NCBI RefSeq assembly: GCF_000708205.1 | Contig: NW_014575547.1 | Coordinates: 1 to 64,000, forward strand | Origin: Mixia osmundae IAM 14324 | Taxonomy: Eukaryota; Basidiomycota; Mixiomycetes; Mixiales; Mixiaceae | DNA length: 64,000 bases | Direction of reading: 5' to 3' | Part shown: piece by piece, positions 45,795 through 56,132 of the stretch | Layout of the letters: each line of letters starts with the position of its first letter | Numbering within the stretch: the stretch's first letter is position 1 | Position numbers and translations under genes: made by a program | Notes under the pieces: model-generated | Databases searched by the model: none | What the model saw: only the letters and a program-made list of their open reading frames with translations | Told to the model about the DNA's origin: nothing

Positions 45795-46710
45795 GCCTTG
45801 TCACAATAGCTCATGCAACGTGTTGTGGTCTCATGAATTATCTGCAGCTTAGAGGCGCGAGGCGGCAATGTGGCCGCGGCAATGTCAATGATGCAATGCA
45901 TTCGTTAAATCTGCAAGCTGTATACTCACTGCACGCGTACTACCACGTGTGGCAAGCCGTGCAACGATCATGTAAGCTCAAGCAAGAGTGAGGCATGAAG
46001 CGAGGCAGAGTGAAAATGCAAGTGAAAATCGTTCCTCTCATTAGCTTGACGGCCCGGGCGAGAGATGACTGCCCTGCTCGGTAGCATGCTCGATACCCTG
46101 TCGACTTCAAGCCCGTCGCCATCGTCAGGTCTTTGTTGAGGAATGACGACTTTCTGTTGCTGAAGCATTGTGTGATTGTCGCAGATCTTTCGACCCAGAC
46201 ATGATCGCCTCTGCCTCGATGCCATTCTGTTTGCGCGAAGCAAAGGGACAAAGCCTGTCGCCGTCGCGGGGACGTCGGTCAAGGAGGACGAGCTTGCTGC
46301 TGAGCCTGTCGCCCTCGTCGAATCAGTGCTGGGTCCTTCTACTCGGGAGTAGCCTGTCGGAAGCGAAGCTGTTGTCCCGAACCCCTGCCAATCCTAACGA
46401 AAGCTCGTGCACTTTGAAAGACTAGAGAGTCATATCTTTCCGACGCAGATAGGAGAACAGGCTCAATCACTCGCCAGCTCGAGTCTGTAGTCTCTTGTGA
46501 AGTCTATCGACCATCGTCGCGCCCTATGACTGCTATAGAGGAGGCTGTCAGGTTGTCGCATCGAATTTTGGATGAGCATAGACTTGGGATTGTAAAAATC
46601 TCCCCGCCGCGTTTTATGCCCCGCCGGAGCGCGCGCCATGCTGACCGTGCGCCAATTCTCGTCACGTGGTGGGAATCCGGACACCGAACAAGCCGAGTCA
46701 TGCGAGCAGC
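45795..46710. other. Gene-poor stretch between GLO3 and hexosaminidase
   Basis: About 915 bp, the longest gap in the window apart from the left edge. Short frames exist on both strands; the best is on the minus strand at about 45968-46282 (MTDVPATATGFVPLLRANRM and a Gln/Asp-rich stretch), with no recognisable family. It may hide a small gene with tiny exons or a noncoding RNA. The hexosaminidase promoter lies at its right end. Confidence 0.4.
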
Positions 46711-48599
46711 ATGAGGCCGGATATCACACGATTCCGATGGCCTCTTGTTGACATCATGCTCATACTGCTCCGCCTTCTCTGGCTCGCTGCGCCTACATAT
46801 TGTCTTTGGCCGTCGCCTAGCGGACCAATCGCAAACGGCAGCGACGCACTATTCCTATCTTCCAATTTCCACGTGGTTCTGTCATCTTTGACTTCGCTTC
46901 CGCCAGATCTTATTGATGCAATCAAGGATGCACAAGGCCAGATAGACAATGATGACTTCGAGCGCCTCACCTTGGAAGACGATCGTGAGAAGCTCCGTGA
47001 TGCAAGAACGGTAGCGCGTATGACCCTTGAACTTGATCCTCATCGCACTCAACAAGAAAGCCAGATCAGGTCGATCACAGACGACGTGAACTTGGACTTT
47101 GCTCAGTGGGCGGAGAATGAAGCGTACCGTCTGCGCATCAGCGAACGCTCATGCGTCCTTTCGGCGTCTACCTCGCTAGGCTTCCTGCGTGGCCTACAGA
47201 CGTTTGTACAGCTCGTCTACACTTTACCGCTAGACCCAGCAGCCGTAATTGATGACCAGACAGTGCTCGCGAGCGCAAAGCGAACGAGATACATATTGAA
47301 TACGCCCATAGATATATCGGACAAGCCAGCCTTTCCCGTCAGAGGGCTCATGGTCGATACTTCGAGAGCCTTTCTGCCGGTAGACGCATTGCAGCGTCTC
47401 CTGGATGCCATGAGCTGGTCGAAGTTCTCACTACTTCACTGGCACATGACCGATGCGCAATCGTGGCCACTCGAAGTCACGGGCTACCCTGAACTACTGC
47501 AAGCCGCCTACAACAGCCAAAGCATCTACAAAGCGAGCAAAGTAGATGAGCTCGTCGCCTTTGCAAATGCTCGTGGGATCCAGGTCATGCTCGAGATCGA
47601 TATGCCTGGCCATACTGCCTCGATAGGCCTTTCTCACCCGGATCATGTTGCCTGCCATGATGCCATGCCTTGGCAAGCATATTCTGTTGAGCCACCGGCA
47701 GGTCAGCTTCGCATTGCAAGCGATACCACGACTGCCTTTGCTCGCGGCATTGTGCAAAGTGTTGCTCGCCGATTTGCAGGCTCACTCTTCAGCACAGGCG
47801 GCGATGAAGTCGTGCGTGATTGGTCGTATCACTTTTGCGGTCATTGATAGCATGCTGCCAGAATACAAATTGCTACGCTGAAGACGCAGCAACGCAGCAA
47901 GCACTCTCTGCGAGGAACAGTACTTTGATGGATGCATTGAGTGCATTCGTTAGCCAATTGCAGGACGCTGTAGCAGGTGCAGGCAAGAGGCCAGTCGTCT
48001 GGGAAGAGATGGTGCTTGATCACAACATCGCTCTTCGCAACGATACCGTCGTCACCGTCTGGCAGACATCCGAGAACGTTCGCAAGGTCGCCCAGAAAGG
48101 CTTTCAGATCATTCACGCCGCCAGCGATTATTTCTATCTCGACTGCGGCATGGGTGCCTGGCTCGACAATATGCCGAATGGCACGTCATGGTGTGATCCT
48201 TACAAAAGTGGTTTATTCTGTTGAGTCTAGCTACGTACTGACCTGACAAGGCAGCATGGCAGCGAATGCTGTCATTTGACCCCTATGCTGCTCTGCAGAG
48301 CAGACAACGGCATCTTGTACTCGGCGGACAGGCTCTTCTGTGGTCCGAGCAAACGGACGAGACCAATTTCGAGCAAAACATCTGGTCAGTCTCTTATGCA
48401 AAGACATGTGCATGACTGATAGGTGAGCAGGCCTCGAGCGGCAGCCATCGCTGAGCGTTTCTGGTATCACAATCCAAACGACGACACAACATTATCGCGA
48501 CTGCACGAGTGGCGCTACCGGCTCGTCAAGCGCGGTATTCGAGCTGTACCACTACAGCCACATTTGTGCGTGCTCAGACCGGGCCTTTGCAGCCTGTAA
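46711..48599 (+). CDS. Beta-N-acetylhexosaminidase, glycoside hydrolase family 20, secreted
   Basis: Removes terminal GlcNAc from chitooligosaccharides and glycans outside the cell. Four exons (introns 47812-47861, 48208-48254, 48385-48430) give 581 residues. A hydrophobic signal MLILLRLLWLAAPTYCLWPS is reached either from the ATG at 46711 or from the ATG at 46756, where it would be N-terminal; the latter may be the true start. GH20 signatures: LLHWHMTDAQSWPLEV, VMLEIDMPGHTASIGL, the catalytic Asp-Glu pair in STGGDEV joined to NTNCY, KRPVVWEEMVLDH, YFYLDCGMGAWL, YKTWQRMLSFDP, LGGQALLWSEQTDETNFEQN, IWPRAAAIAERFWY and the C-terminal RLHEWRYRLVKRGIRA. All exon junctions fall at places that restore family motifs. 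Confidence 0.94.
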
Positions 48600-48631
48600 A
48601 GTCATTCAGATGCATGTTGTACGACAACCGT

Positions 48632-50587
48632 TTACGGATCTGTATCATCCCACGCTTTGTTCTGCGGCGGTGGCGCGATGCCTGCTGCTTTTGACATGAT
48701 GATGGCATCGACCCGCAAGACAGACAAAGCTGCTTCGGTCGCATAGTCGATTGCACACTGTGTAGCTTGCAAGAGGTCATAGATCTGGGCTTTGTGAGTA
48801 TCGCAAGTCCCATTCGTCTCGCCCTGCATCTCTACTGATCAGCATGACATACGGGAGCACATTACGGTCACTTGCATCGATGTCAACGCCCGTGGCCATG
48901 CCATCCTTGCTCGAGTGGGCAGCGTACAGTCGGCTCAGTACTTCTGTAGCATCAAGACCGGCATTTTCTGCGAGTGTCCGCGGCACGACCTCGAGTGCCT
49001 CTGCATACTTTTTGATCGCGTGTTGGGCCAGACCGGGCGTTTTCTCGCCATACTCTGCGATCTGCTTAGCAAGCTCGATTTCCGTAGCGCCCGCGCCGGG
49101 TATGAGCCTCTGATCCTTGATGATGCCCTTGACAACGTTCACTCCGTCGTCTACGGCTCGCTCGACATCGTCCATCTGGTTTGTCGTGGCTCCTCGGACG
49201 ACGACAGTCGCTGTTCGAGTCGTCTCCTCCTCCTGCCTGAAGACGGTGACGCGATCGCCGCCGATCTCAACTGTCTCTACAACGTCGCAGAATCCCATTT
49301 CCTCGGGTGTCGGCGCACCTAGTCGAGCTAATGGCGTTGCGCCGACAACTCGGCAAAGCCGCCTTAGCTCGAATTTAGACATGATCTTGATAACGACGAT
49401 ATTGAACCGATTGAGGTAGTGCAGCGCAAGTTCGCCGACCGATGAGCCGCTAACGACAACGTTCACGCCCGCATCCGCAAGCTCTTGGAAGACTTTCTCG
49501 AGATGCTTTTCTTCTCCTCGCGAAAAGCCGAGCAATTCTTCTGCGGACTTCAAGAGGACGGTGCCCTTGGTCTCTGTCTGCGCGATATCAATAGCGCAAG
49601 TGAAAACTCCGACTTTGGCGTGTGTGGCTTTCTTGATGGTGCCTTCTGGCTCTCGGCCAAAGACCATGCCTGAAATGACTCGGCTGTCGCTAAGACCGCC
49701 GCCCATGATCTTGACCACTCGGACGTTATCTACATTGAAGCCAGTCGCTTTGCTCGGCATGACCATGAGCGCCGCTTCGGCCACTAGTCGGGCCAGCAGG
49801 TCCTCATTGCCGTATTGCTTTGCAGCGATGATGGGTCGTAGCGCTGTTGCAAGCGAATCTTGCGTCAGTGGTAGCTCAAGCTTCTTGATCTCCAGCGCTG
49901 TGCAACACATGAGTCAGCGGTGACATGTGCTCGGCTGTGCTAGACTTACTTTGTAGGACCTCGTCTACTTTGTCGCGTGCCAGCTCATAGCCTCCGATGA
50001 TCTCGCTTGGATGTAGTCCCAATGTGATCAGATGCTCTGCTTTCCGCAGCAGCTCGCCGGCTAGTATCATCACGAGGTTCGTCCTATCCCCAGCCTGTCA
50101 AGACCTTGGCGTCAGACCAGCGCGTCTTGAGTGTAGAAAGGCGTTACCTCTGCCTCTTGTTGCTGTGAGGCCATGACGACAACCTTTGCGGCAGGATGAA
50201 TGACTTCGAGCTCTCGTACGATCGTTGCTGCATCGTTTGTGACAAAGAGCTTCTCCAGATGACTGCAGGCCAGTCGTCAATAGGTCTTTGCAGCGAAAGA
50301 CGAACACGCTACTTGATGACCATCTTGTTGCGCCCATTGGGTCCAAAGCTTGTCCGCACAATTTCCGAGAGATTACACACGGCTTCTATGTTTCTGCAAG
50401 TCGGCATGATCAGTAGGAGCTGCGAGAGCGACGCTCAAGGACGTACCTGATGACAGCTTCTTCGATCCCTTGGCTAAAGCTGTAGCCATCTTTGAAAAGC
50501 CCCGGGCCACTCTGCGGAATCTTCAGCGACTGTCAATCACTCAACGGCATCAGCGTAGACTCAAGTCGACCAGACAAGACCTGCCAT
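48632..50587 (-). CDS. CCT8: T-complex chaperonin subunit theta (CCT8)
   Basis: One of eight subunits of the cytosolic CCT/TRiC folding chamber (actin, tubulin). Seven exons give 554 residues; introns 50530-50575, 50394-50446, 50263-50312, 50095-50147, 49898-49949 and 48824-48860. Theta-specific sequence: SLKIPQSGPGLFKDGYSFSQ, EEAVIRNIEAV, RTSFGPNGRNKMVINHLEKL, FVTNDAATIVRELEVIHPAA, SEIIGGYELARDKVDEVLQ, RPIIAAKQYGNEDLLARLVA, GFNVDNVRVVKIMGGGLSDS, ETKGTVLLKSAEELLGFSRG, MDDVERAVDDGVNVVKG, PGAGATEIELAKQIAEYGEK, ENAGLDATEVLSRLYAAHSS. The phosphate-binding motif usually read as GDGTN is GDRTN here. The 12-nt first exon (MAGL) is inferred. It converges on the hexosaminidase, with stop codons 32 bp apart. 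Confidence 0.93.
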
Positions 50588-50788
50588 GCCTGTCACAACT
50601 TGGTGCGTCGGTGGATCAGCGAAAATCGCAGGAGCAATATCGCTTTCGACTAAAGTGCCCCACGATCGACGGCGCGCTTCCGCCTCGGTAAACCGGCGAG
50701 CCGAGGCACTTCGACCAGCCTTTTGTTGGGCATGGCAGCGCCGGCGAGCTTTGCGTGTAATCACACAAGGCAGTAGCGAATAGACAGG

Positions 50789-51940
50789 ATGCGCACAGGC
50801 TTCGTAGACTTTCTCAAGGACCAGTATGGTCGTCTGCCGCCCATAGGCAAGCATGATCTCTCTGGCAAAGTCGTTGTCGTCACAGGCGCCAATTCAGGTT
50901 TCGTTCGGCCTTCACTGCAAAAGAACATCACTCATCGCGTTTGTACAGGTCTCGGCCTCGAGACGGCGCGACACCTGTCTCAGTTCAAACCCAAGAAGCT
51001 CATCCTGGCCTGCCGCGATTCAGGCAGGGCGCTCGATGCCAAAGAATCCATTTTCAACACATGTAATTTATCGGCAGACGATATCCCTGTATGGCACCTC
51101 GACCTCACAAAGTATGAGACCGTCAAGAAGTTCGTGCAACGCTTAGAAGAAGAGGCGGGCCGCATCGATTATCTGTTCTGCTGTGCTGGCGTTTCGACCG
51201 AACAGCTGTCTTTGACACCAGACGGCAATGAATCCAGCTTGCAAGTCAACGTGCTCGCTAATGCGCTTCTGATCATGCTGCTTCTACCGATGCTGGAGAA
51301 GTCGGCAACGCCACAGACACCCTCACGCATCGTTGTCGTCGGCAGTCTCGCGCATGAGATCATCGCAGACCTACCCGACAGTCTCGCCGCCGAACAGTCT
51401 ACCGAGGAGAAAACAGCAAGACAATTCCTCGTCCAGCTCAATGATGAGAGTAAGCTGGCAGCGGCAGCCAAGAGCAAGTCAGCATCGACCAAAGCGCTTT
51501 CGATGGCAATGAGATACAATCTCACCAAATTGTTCGATCTTATGCTCGTTCGCCAGATTGGCCCTCGCCTTCCACAGAGTGTAGTCATGTCCTGCGTCGA
51601 TCCAGGCATGTGTGCGACACCGCTCGTCAAAGGCTGGCAGTACGTCATCCTCGCCTTTCTCGTAGCAAGACCGGCGTGGAAAGGCGCCCTCACGATTGTC
51701 TATCCCGCCCTATCTGTTGCGCCGGAGAAGGCTCGCGGCGAGTACTTTGCTACTTGCCGTTTGCAAACGAGGTACGCCTATGCCCACCCGCGTCAAATCT
51801 GGCTGACTGACTAGTTGAGCAGAGTGAGCTACCTGGTCGATAGCGAAAAGGGCAGATTACTAGAAGAACAAGTCAGCAAAGCTATCATAGCGCATCTCAG
51901 GACCATCGATACACGCGTGCCAGACATTTTCGCAGAATGA
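50789..51940 (+). CDS. Short-chain dehydrogenase/reductase (retinol dehydrogenase/WWOX-like)
   Basis: NAD(P)-dependent oxidoreductase of unknown substrate. Three exons (introns 50898-50948, 51772-51822) give 349 residues. Rossmann motif after splicing: VVVVTGANSGLGLETARHLS. Further SDR landmarks: KKLILACRDSGRAL, PVWHLDLTKYETVKKFV, IDYLFCCAGVST, LQVNVLANALLIMLLLPML, SRIVVVGSLAHE and the catalytic YNLTK in MAMRYNLTKLFDL, then SCVDPGMCATPL. The N-terminal leader FVDFLKDQYGRLPPIGKHDL and the long C-terminus fit the fungal RDH/WWOX-like branch. The stop codon is 12 bp from the stop of the TVP38-like gene on the other strand. Confidence 0.9.
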
Positions 51941-51952
51941 ACGCAGCTGCAT

Positions 51953-54074
51953 CTACCTCAACACTGTACTAGACGGCGATAGGACCGCCTCCTCTGTACT
52001 CAATGTAGCATGTCTATGAGGCACATTCCAGGCATTCCAATCGCCACTGAAGTGATGCGACTGACGTAACCGCTTACTGCGCGATGCTGTCATTGAAGCA
52101 GGCTGCGGCTTTCTGGGCGTACCGCGTAGCACAGAAGGCGTTCTGCTCGGCGATGCGTTGGTGGCAGGTAGCAATAGCTCGTCTGATTCGACAGTAGAAA
52201 TAAGCTCGTATTGTCCAGTCAACTTGGCAGTCAGGATGCCCACTAATCGTTTGAGCTGCGTCTTAAAGACAAGAGGCACTGTCGAGATGAGTGTGACAAG
52301 CACGAGCTTGATGACGAGTGAGGGGGACCAGATGGAGCCTAGCGCGTCTGCATCTATCGCCGACACTTGCGCTAGCAGTTGACCCACCTGCGTTGTCGTG
52401 AAATTGTAGGGCCCGCTGCCGATGACCAGCGTGACGAAGAAGGGCAAAAGCGGCACCGCCAAGACACCGGAGACGATATTGAGCACTGAGTAAGGCAGAA
52501 GCGGAAAAAATCGCGCTAGCAGTAGGTAGGAGAACAAGTCGTCAGGATTGCTGTCCAGATGACCTTTTGTGATCGCTAGGGGTCTCGCGAAGAATCTCTC
52601 GACCTGCGGTGAAATCAGCATGTGATGCAGGCAAAGTGAATAGGGGCTCACTAGGTCTTTGCAGATAGCCGCCATGCCGTAGGCGGCAGAGCTACCGACC
52701 GCGGTCAAAAGGCAAGTGTAAATCGTGCCGAGGAATGTGCCATACAGTGCGCCGAATAGGATGTTCATTAGTATTGAGCCGGGTATTGAAAAAGCCTGCT
52801 TGAAGACAAACAAGCAACTGGCAAGTGCGTGGAAGCATCAGCATCGCCTGCATACTATATATGCTGGCAGCAAGTGCTTACCATAAGATCGTGAAGACGT
52901 GCAGGCTCTGGCGTGTGCCAGCTGCGCCGTACTGCTTGAGCGCGAGCGTCTGGGCTCGTACATCGCTCAGACTGTGCGGCAGCTGTAGTGTGGGTATAGT
53001 GGAGACAAGATAGACGACCAGTCCGAGTGAGATAACGAACAGTCCCGCCAGGATGAGCATTGGCCTCAATAGCGCATGCAGGGGTCTGCCTGATGGCACT
53101 GCCGGCGAAGGTGCAGATATGCTGCCTGTCCGCGCGATCTTGCCGGTCTGATCTTGTGGGTAGGGTGAGAAGCCTTGCGGACCATTTGACCAACGTGTAG
53201 AGCGCGGATGCGAATTGTCAAATGCCAGGTCATTTGCAGCTTCGAGATCGGCTTGACTGTTGTAGTACGACCAGACACGACTGGGCATCGCAGTCCATGG
53301 TCCTGCGAGAATCGTTGACGCGCGCTCTCGACCTTTCCCGTGAGGTCGAGGCGGTGACTCTTGCCATTCAGTTGGAGGCGTCCTTGGCGGGGATGAATCT
53401 GGACTGGAGCCACTTGTCAAGTCTCCCGATAGAGACGGCGCTCCGAGCTTGTCATCAAACTCGGAGTCAGTCTGGAAGGAGGAGCTTGAGCCGGATGCGA
53501 CCGCCGCTGACGACTTGGATCTGTGATCAGGCGACGATGTCAAAGGCGAAAGAGTGTGCGTATAAGCACGCATCGTCCGCGGCCGACCTGTGCTTGCGCT
53601 CGAGGTGGCACTGTTACGTCTTGGTACAGCGCTGGACGGCATCTGACGACTTGCGTATGCATCCGTGTCTGTACCTTCAAGTGTCGCCTCGCCGGATGCT
53701 AAAGTCCGCGCTGTAGCAGAGTTGATCAGTGACCGTGCTCTCTGCCTGGTCGTGATGCTCGTCAACGGCAATCTCAAGGCGGAAGGAGGTAGCAGGCTTT
53801 CGGCAGGCGAGGCAGGCGCGACGAGCTCGTCCTTCGCCATGCTCACTTGCTCCTTCGGGCTCCCCATTGCCATGGCTGGCGTAGCACTGCCAGCAGAACC
53901 TCCGGCCTGACTAGAGCCGAACAGATTCGAGAGGGAAGCTCTTGTGGGCAGAACGAAGAGCGAAGAGGAGCGCTTGATGCCGTTCCGACTGGAGTAAGCG
54001 GTTGTGCCTCCTGCTGACAAGCCGGACGCGGATGCCACCGGAGTGCTCGGTGCACCATCAGTACCTGTCGACAT
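51953..54074 (-). CDS. TVP38/TMEM41-type VTT-domain membrane protein
   Basis: Member of the SNARE-associated Golgi/VTT (DedA) family, related to TMEM41/TVP38 with roles in vesicle traffic, autophagy and lipid scrambling. Three exons (introns 52818-52881, 52604-52651) give 669 residues. About 320 disordered Ser/Pro-rich residues come first. A transmembrane helix follows (LRPMLILAGLFVISLGLVVY), then the VTT core: FVFKQAFSIPGSILMNILFG, ALYGTFLGTIYTCLLTAVGS, FFARPLAITKGHLDSNPDDL, FSYLLLARFFPLLPYSVLNI, VSGVLAVPLLPFFVTLVIGS. The C-terminal 90 residues are polar. The first in-frame ATG is at 54074 (MSTGTDGAPSTPVASASG). The long Ser-rich N-terminus is unusual compared with yeast Tvp38. Confidence 0.9.
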
Positions 54075-54366
54075 GTCGTACAGCTGATGCTGCTTCGATG
54101 CCAAGCTGGCCTTGGATGGCCCGAGCGCCGCTTGAGGAGTGCGGCTTCAGACTGGCGACCAGGCGTCGAGGCATGCGCAAAATCATGATCAACACAGGCG
54201 ACGAGCAGTTCGGCCATCGGTCGAGCGATCTCCTCGATCGTTTTGCTCGCCGTCGTCTTGATCTTGTCGCGCGCAGCAACGACAAGTCAAGATCACAGCA
54301 TGATATGCATTGTCTGCACGGATCCCTGCTCATGAGCATGACACGATAGCCAGACTACACATCAAG

Positions 54367-56027
54367 ATGTCGACCAACAAAGGCAATGCGGCCAAAGAGA
54401 CGCGACAGAGCTCAGACAATTCTGACCGAACACTGGCTGAGACGAAGGAAGACAAAGATCCCTTCCTTGTCTCGTTCGCAGACGACGACCCCGAGTCACC
54501 GCTCTCGTGGCCAGCATGGAAGCGTTGGTCTATCGTGCTTATCATCTCCATGGGCGCGACTTGCGTCACTTGCGCATCCAGCATGGTTGCATCTACCTAC
54601 ACGGCAGTCGAGCCAGAGTTTGGCATCTCTGAAGAAGTCGCTACGCTCTCTTTGTCCTTGTTCGTCTGGGGCCTCGGTATCTCGCCACTGTTCCTCGCCC
54701 CACTATCGGAAACCTACGGCAGGCGTCCAATCTACCTGATCTCATTCGCGCTATTCCTGCTGTTCAACATTCCAGTCGCTGCCGCCCACAACGCAGCAAC
54801 ATGGCTCGTCGGACGTACATTGACTGGCTTGTTCGCCGCGCCTTTTCTCAGCGTGGCAGGCGGTAGCGTCACAGACATGTTCAGTGGACCCAAGACTGGC
54901 CGGCCGATGGCGATCTTCACTGCGTCACCCTTCATAGGTCCGGCTGCGGGTCCCATCTTGGCGGATGCCATCAACGCACATCAGAATTGGCGTGTGACAT
55001 GGTATTTCATGCTTGCTTGGGCTGTGAGTCCTGCCGCTAGTAGGCTGCACCGAGCTCATTATTTCTTGCAGGGATTGCAATTTGCAGCGCTCGTCTTCTT
55101 TGTGCCAGAGACCTATGCACCGGCATTGCTCGTCAAGAAAGCAGCCCGATTGCGCAAGCAGACTGGCGATGATAGATACCAGGCCCCTTTAGATCGACAA
55201 GAAGGCTCCATCATCAAAGAGGTCTTCATCTCTTGCGCGCGTCCCTTCCAGCTGCTTGCCTACGAGCCCATGTGCGCTCTACTCTGCAGCTGGACCGCTC
55301 TCCTCCTTGCGATCTTGTATGTCTTCTTTAGTGCCTACAACATCGTATACATGGACGTCCACGGCTTCACCCTACAAGAGACCGGCTTCACTTTCTTCGG
55401 CCTCTTGCTCGGCGTCATCCTCGGCACCGCGACTTCGCCCATCTTCGAGACACTTTATAGACGCTCCGCACAGCGGTTAGGTCATCAGCCGCCCCCGGAG
55501 ATTCACTTGCGTAAGGGCATGGTGGGCGGCCCACTGCTCACAATTTCCCTCTTTATCTTTGCAGTCACAAGTATGTGCGAGCTGTCTCTGGTGAAATTTC
55601 GACTGATCCAGTCCAGCAGCGCATGCACACCCTGCAATCAGCATAGTCTTCAGCGTACCATTTGGTGCCGGCGTTGTGCTCGTCTTCAGCTCGGTTTTCA
55701 CGTATCTCACCGACGCTTACAGGCCTTATGCTGCGTCTGCTCTGGTCAGTACAGCACAGCACAAGCTCGAGCTTGCTGACATGTGCATCAGGCGAGCAAC
55801 TCTGCGACCAGATCTGCCTTGGCAGGCGCGCTGCCGCTGGTTTCCAATCAGAGTGAGTCGCAAATGTCTGCATGACCACAATCCGCTGACCCAGCTCAGT
55901 GTACCATCGTCTCGGCACCATTGGCGCGACGTGTCTCCTGGCTGGTCTCACTGCCTTGGCAGTGCCACTGCCGTTCATCTTTTCGCGCTATGGCGCTCGG
56001 ATACGCAAGAACTCACGCTTTTCGTAA
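54367..56027 (+). CDS. MFS drug:H+ antiporter (DHA1 family) transporter
   Basis: Major facilitator transporter of the polyamine/fluconazole-resistance (Tpo1/Flr1) group, with 12 helices. Five exons (introns 55024-55071, 55571-55646, 55745-55791, 55853-55899) give 480 residues. Motifs: DPESPLSWPAWKRWSIVLI, SMVASTYTAVEPEFGISEEV, LGISPLFLAPLSETYGRRPI (motif A), GRTLTGLFAAPFLSVAGGSV (motif C region), GPKTGRPMAIFTASPFIGPA, PETYAPALLVKKAARLRKQT, and after the last introns SSVFTYLTDAYRPYAASAL, MYHRLGTIGATCLLAGLTAL, FIFSRYGARIRKNSRF. The start ATG at 54367 gives MSTNKGNAAKETRQ, a hydrophilic N-terminus. The last acceptor was chosen at 55899 because it restores the conserved QMYHRLG. Confidence 0.93.
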
Positions 56028-56132
56028 TGCGCACTCTCTGTAACGTGAGCAAAATGTATTGATGTACAAAAGCATGTGATAGTCTATACAGTCCAATATA
56101 TAGTGTTCAAGTACAGCCATTAGCAAAGATCA

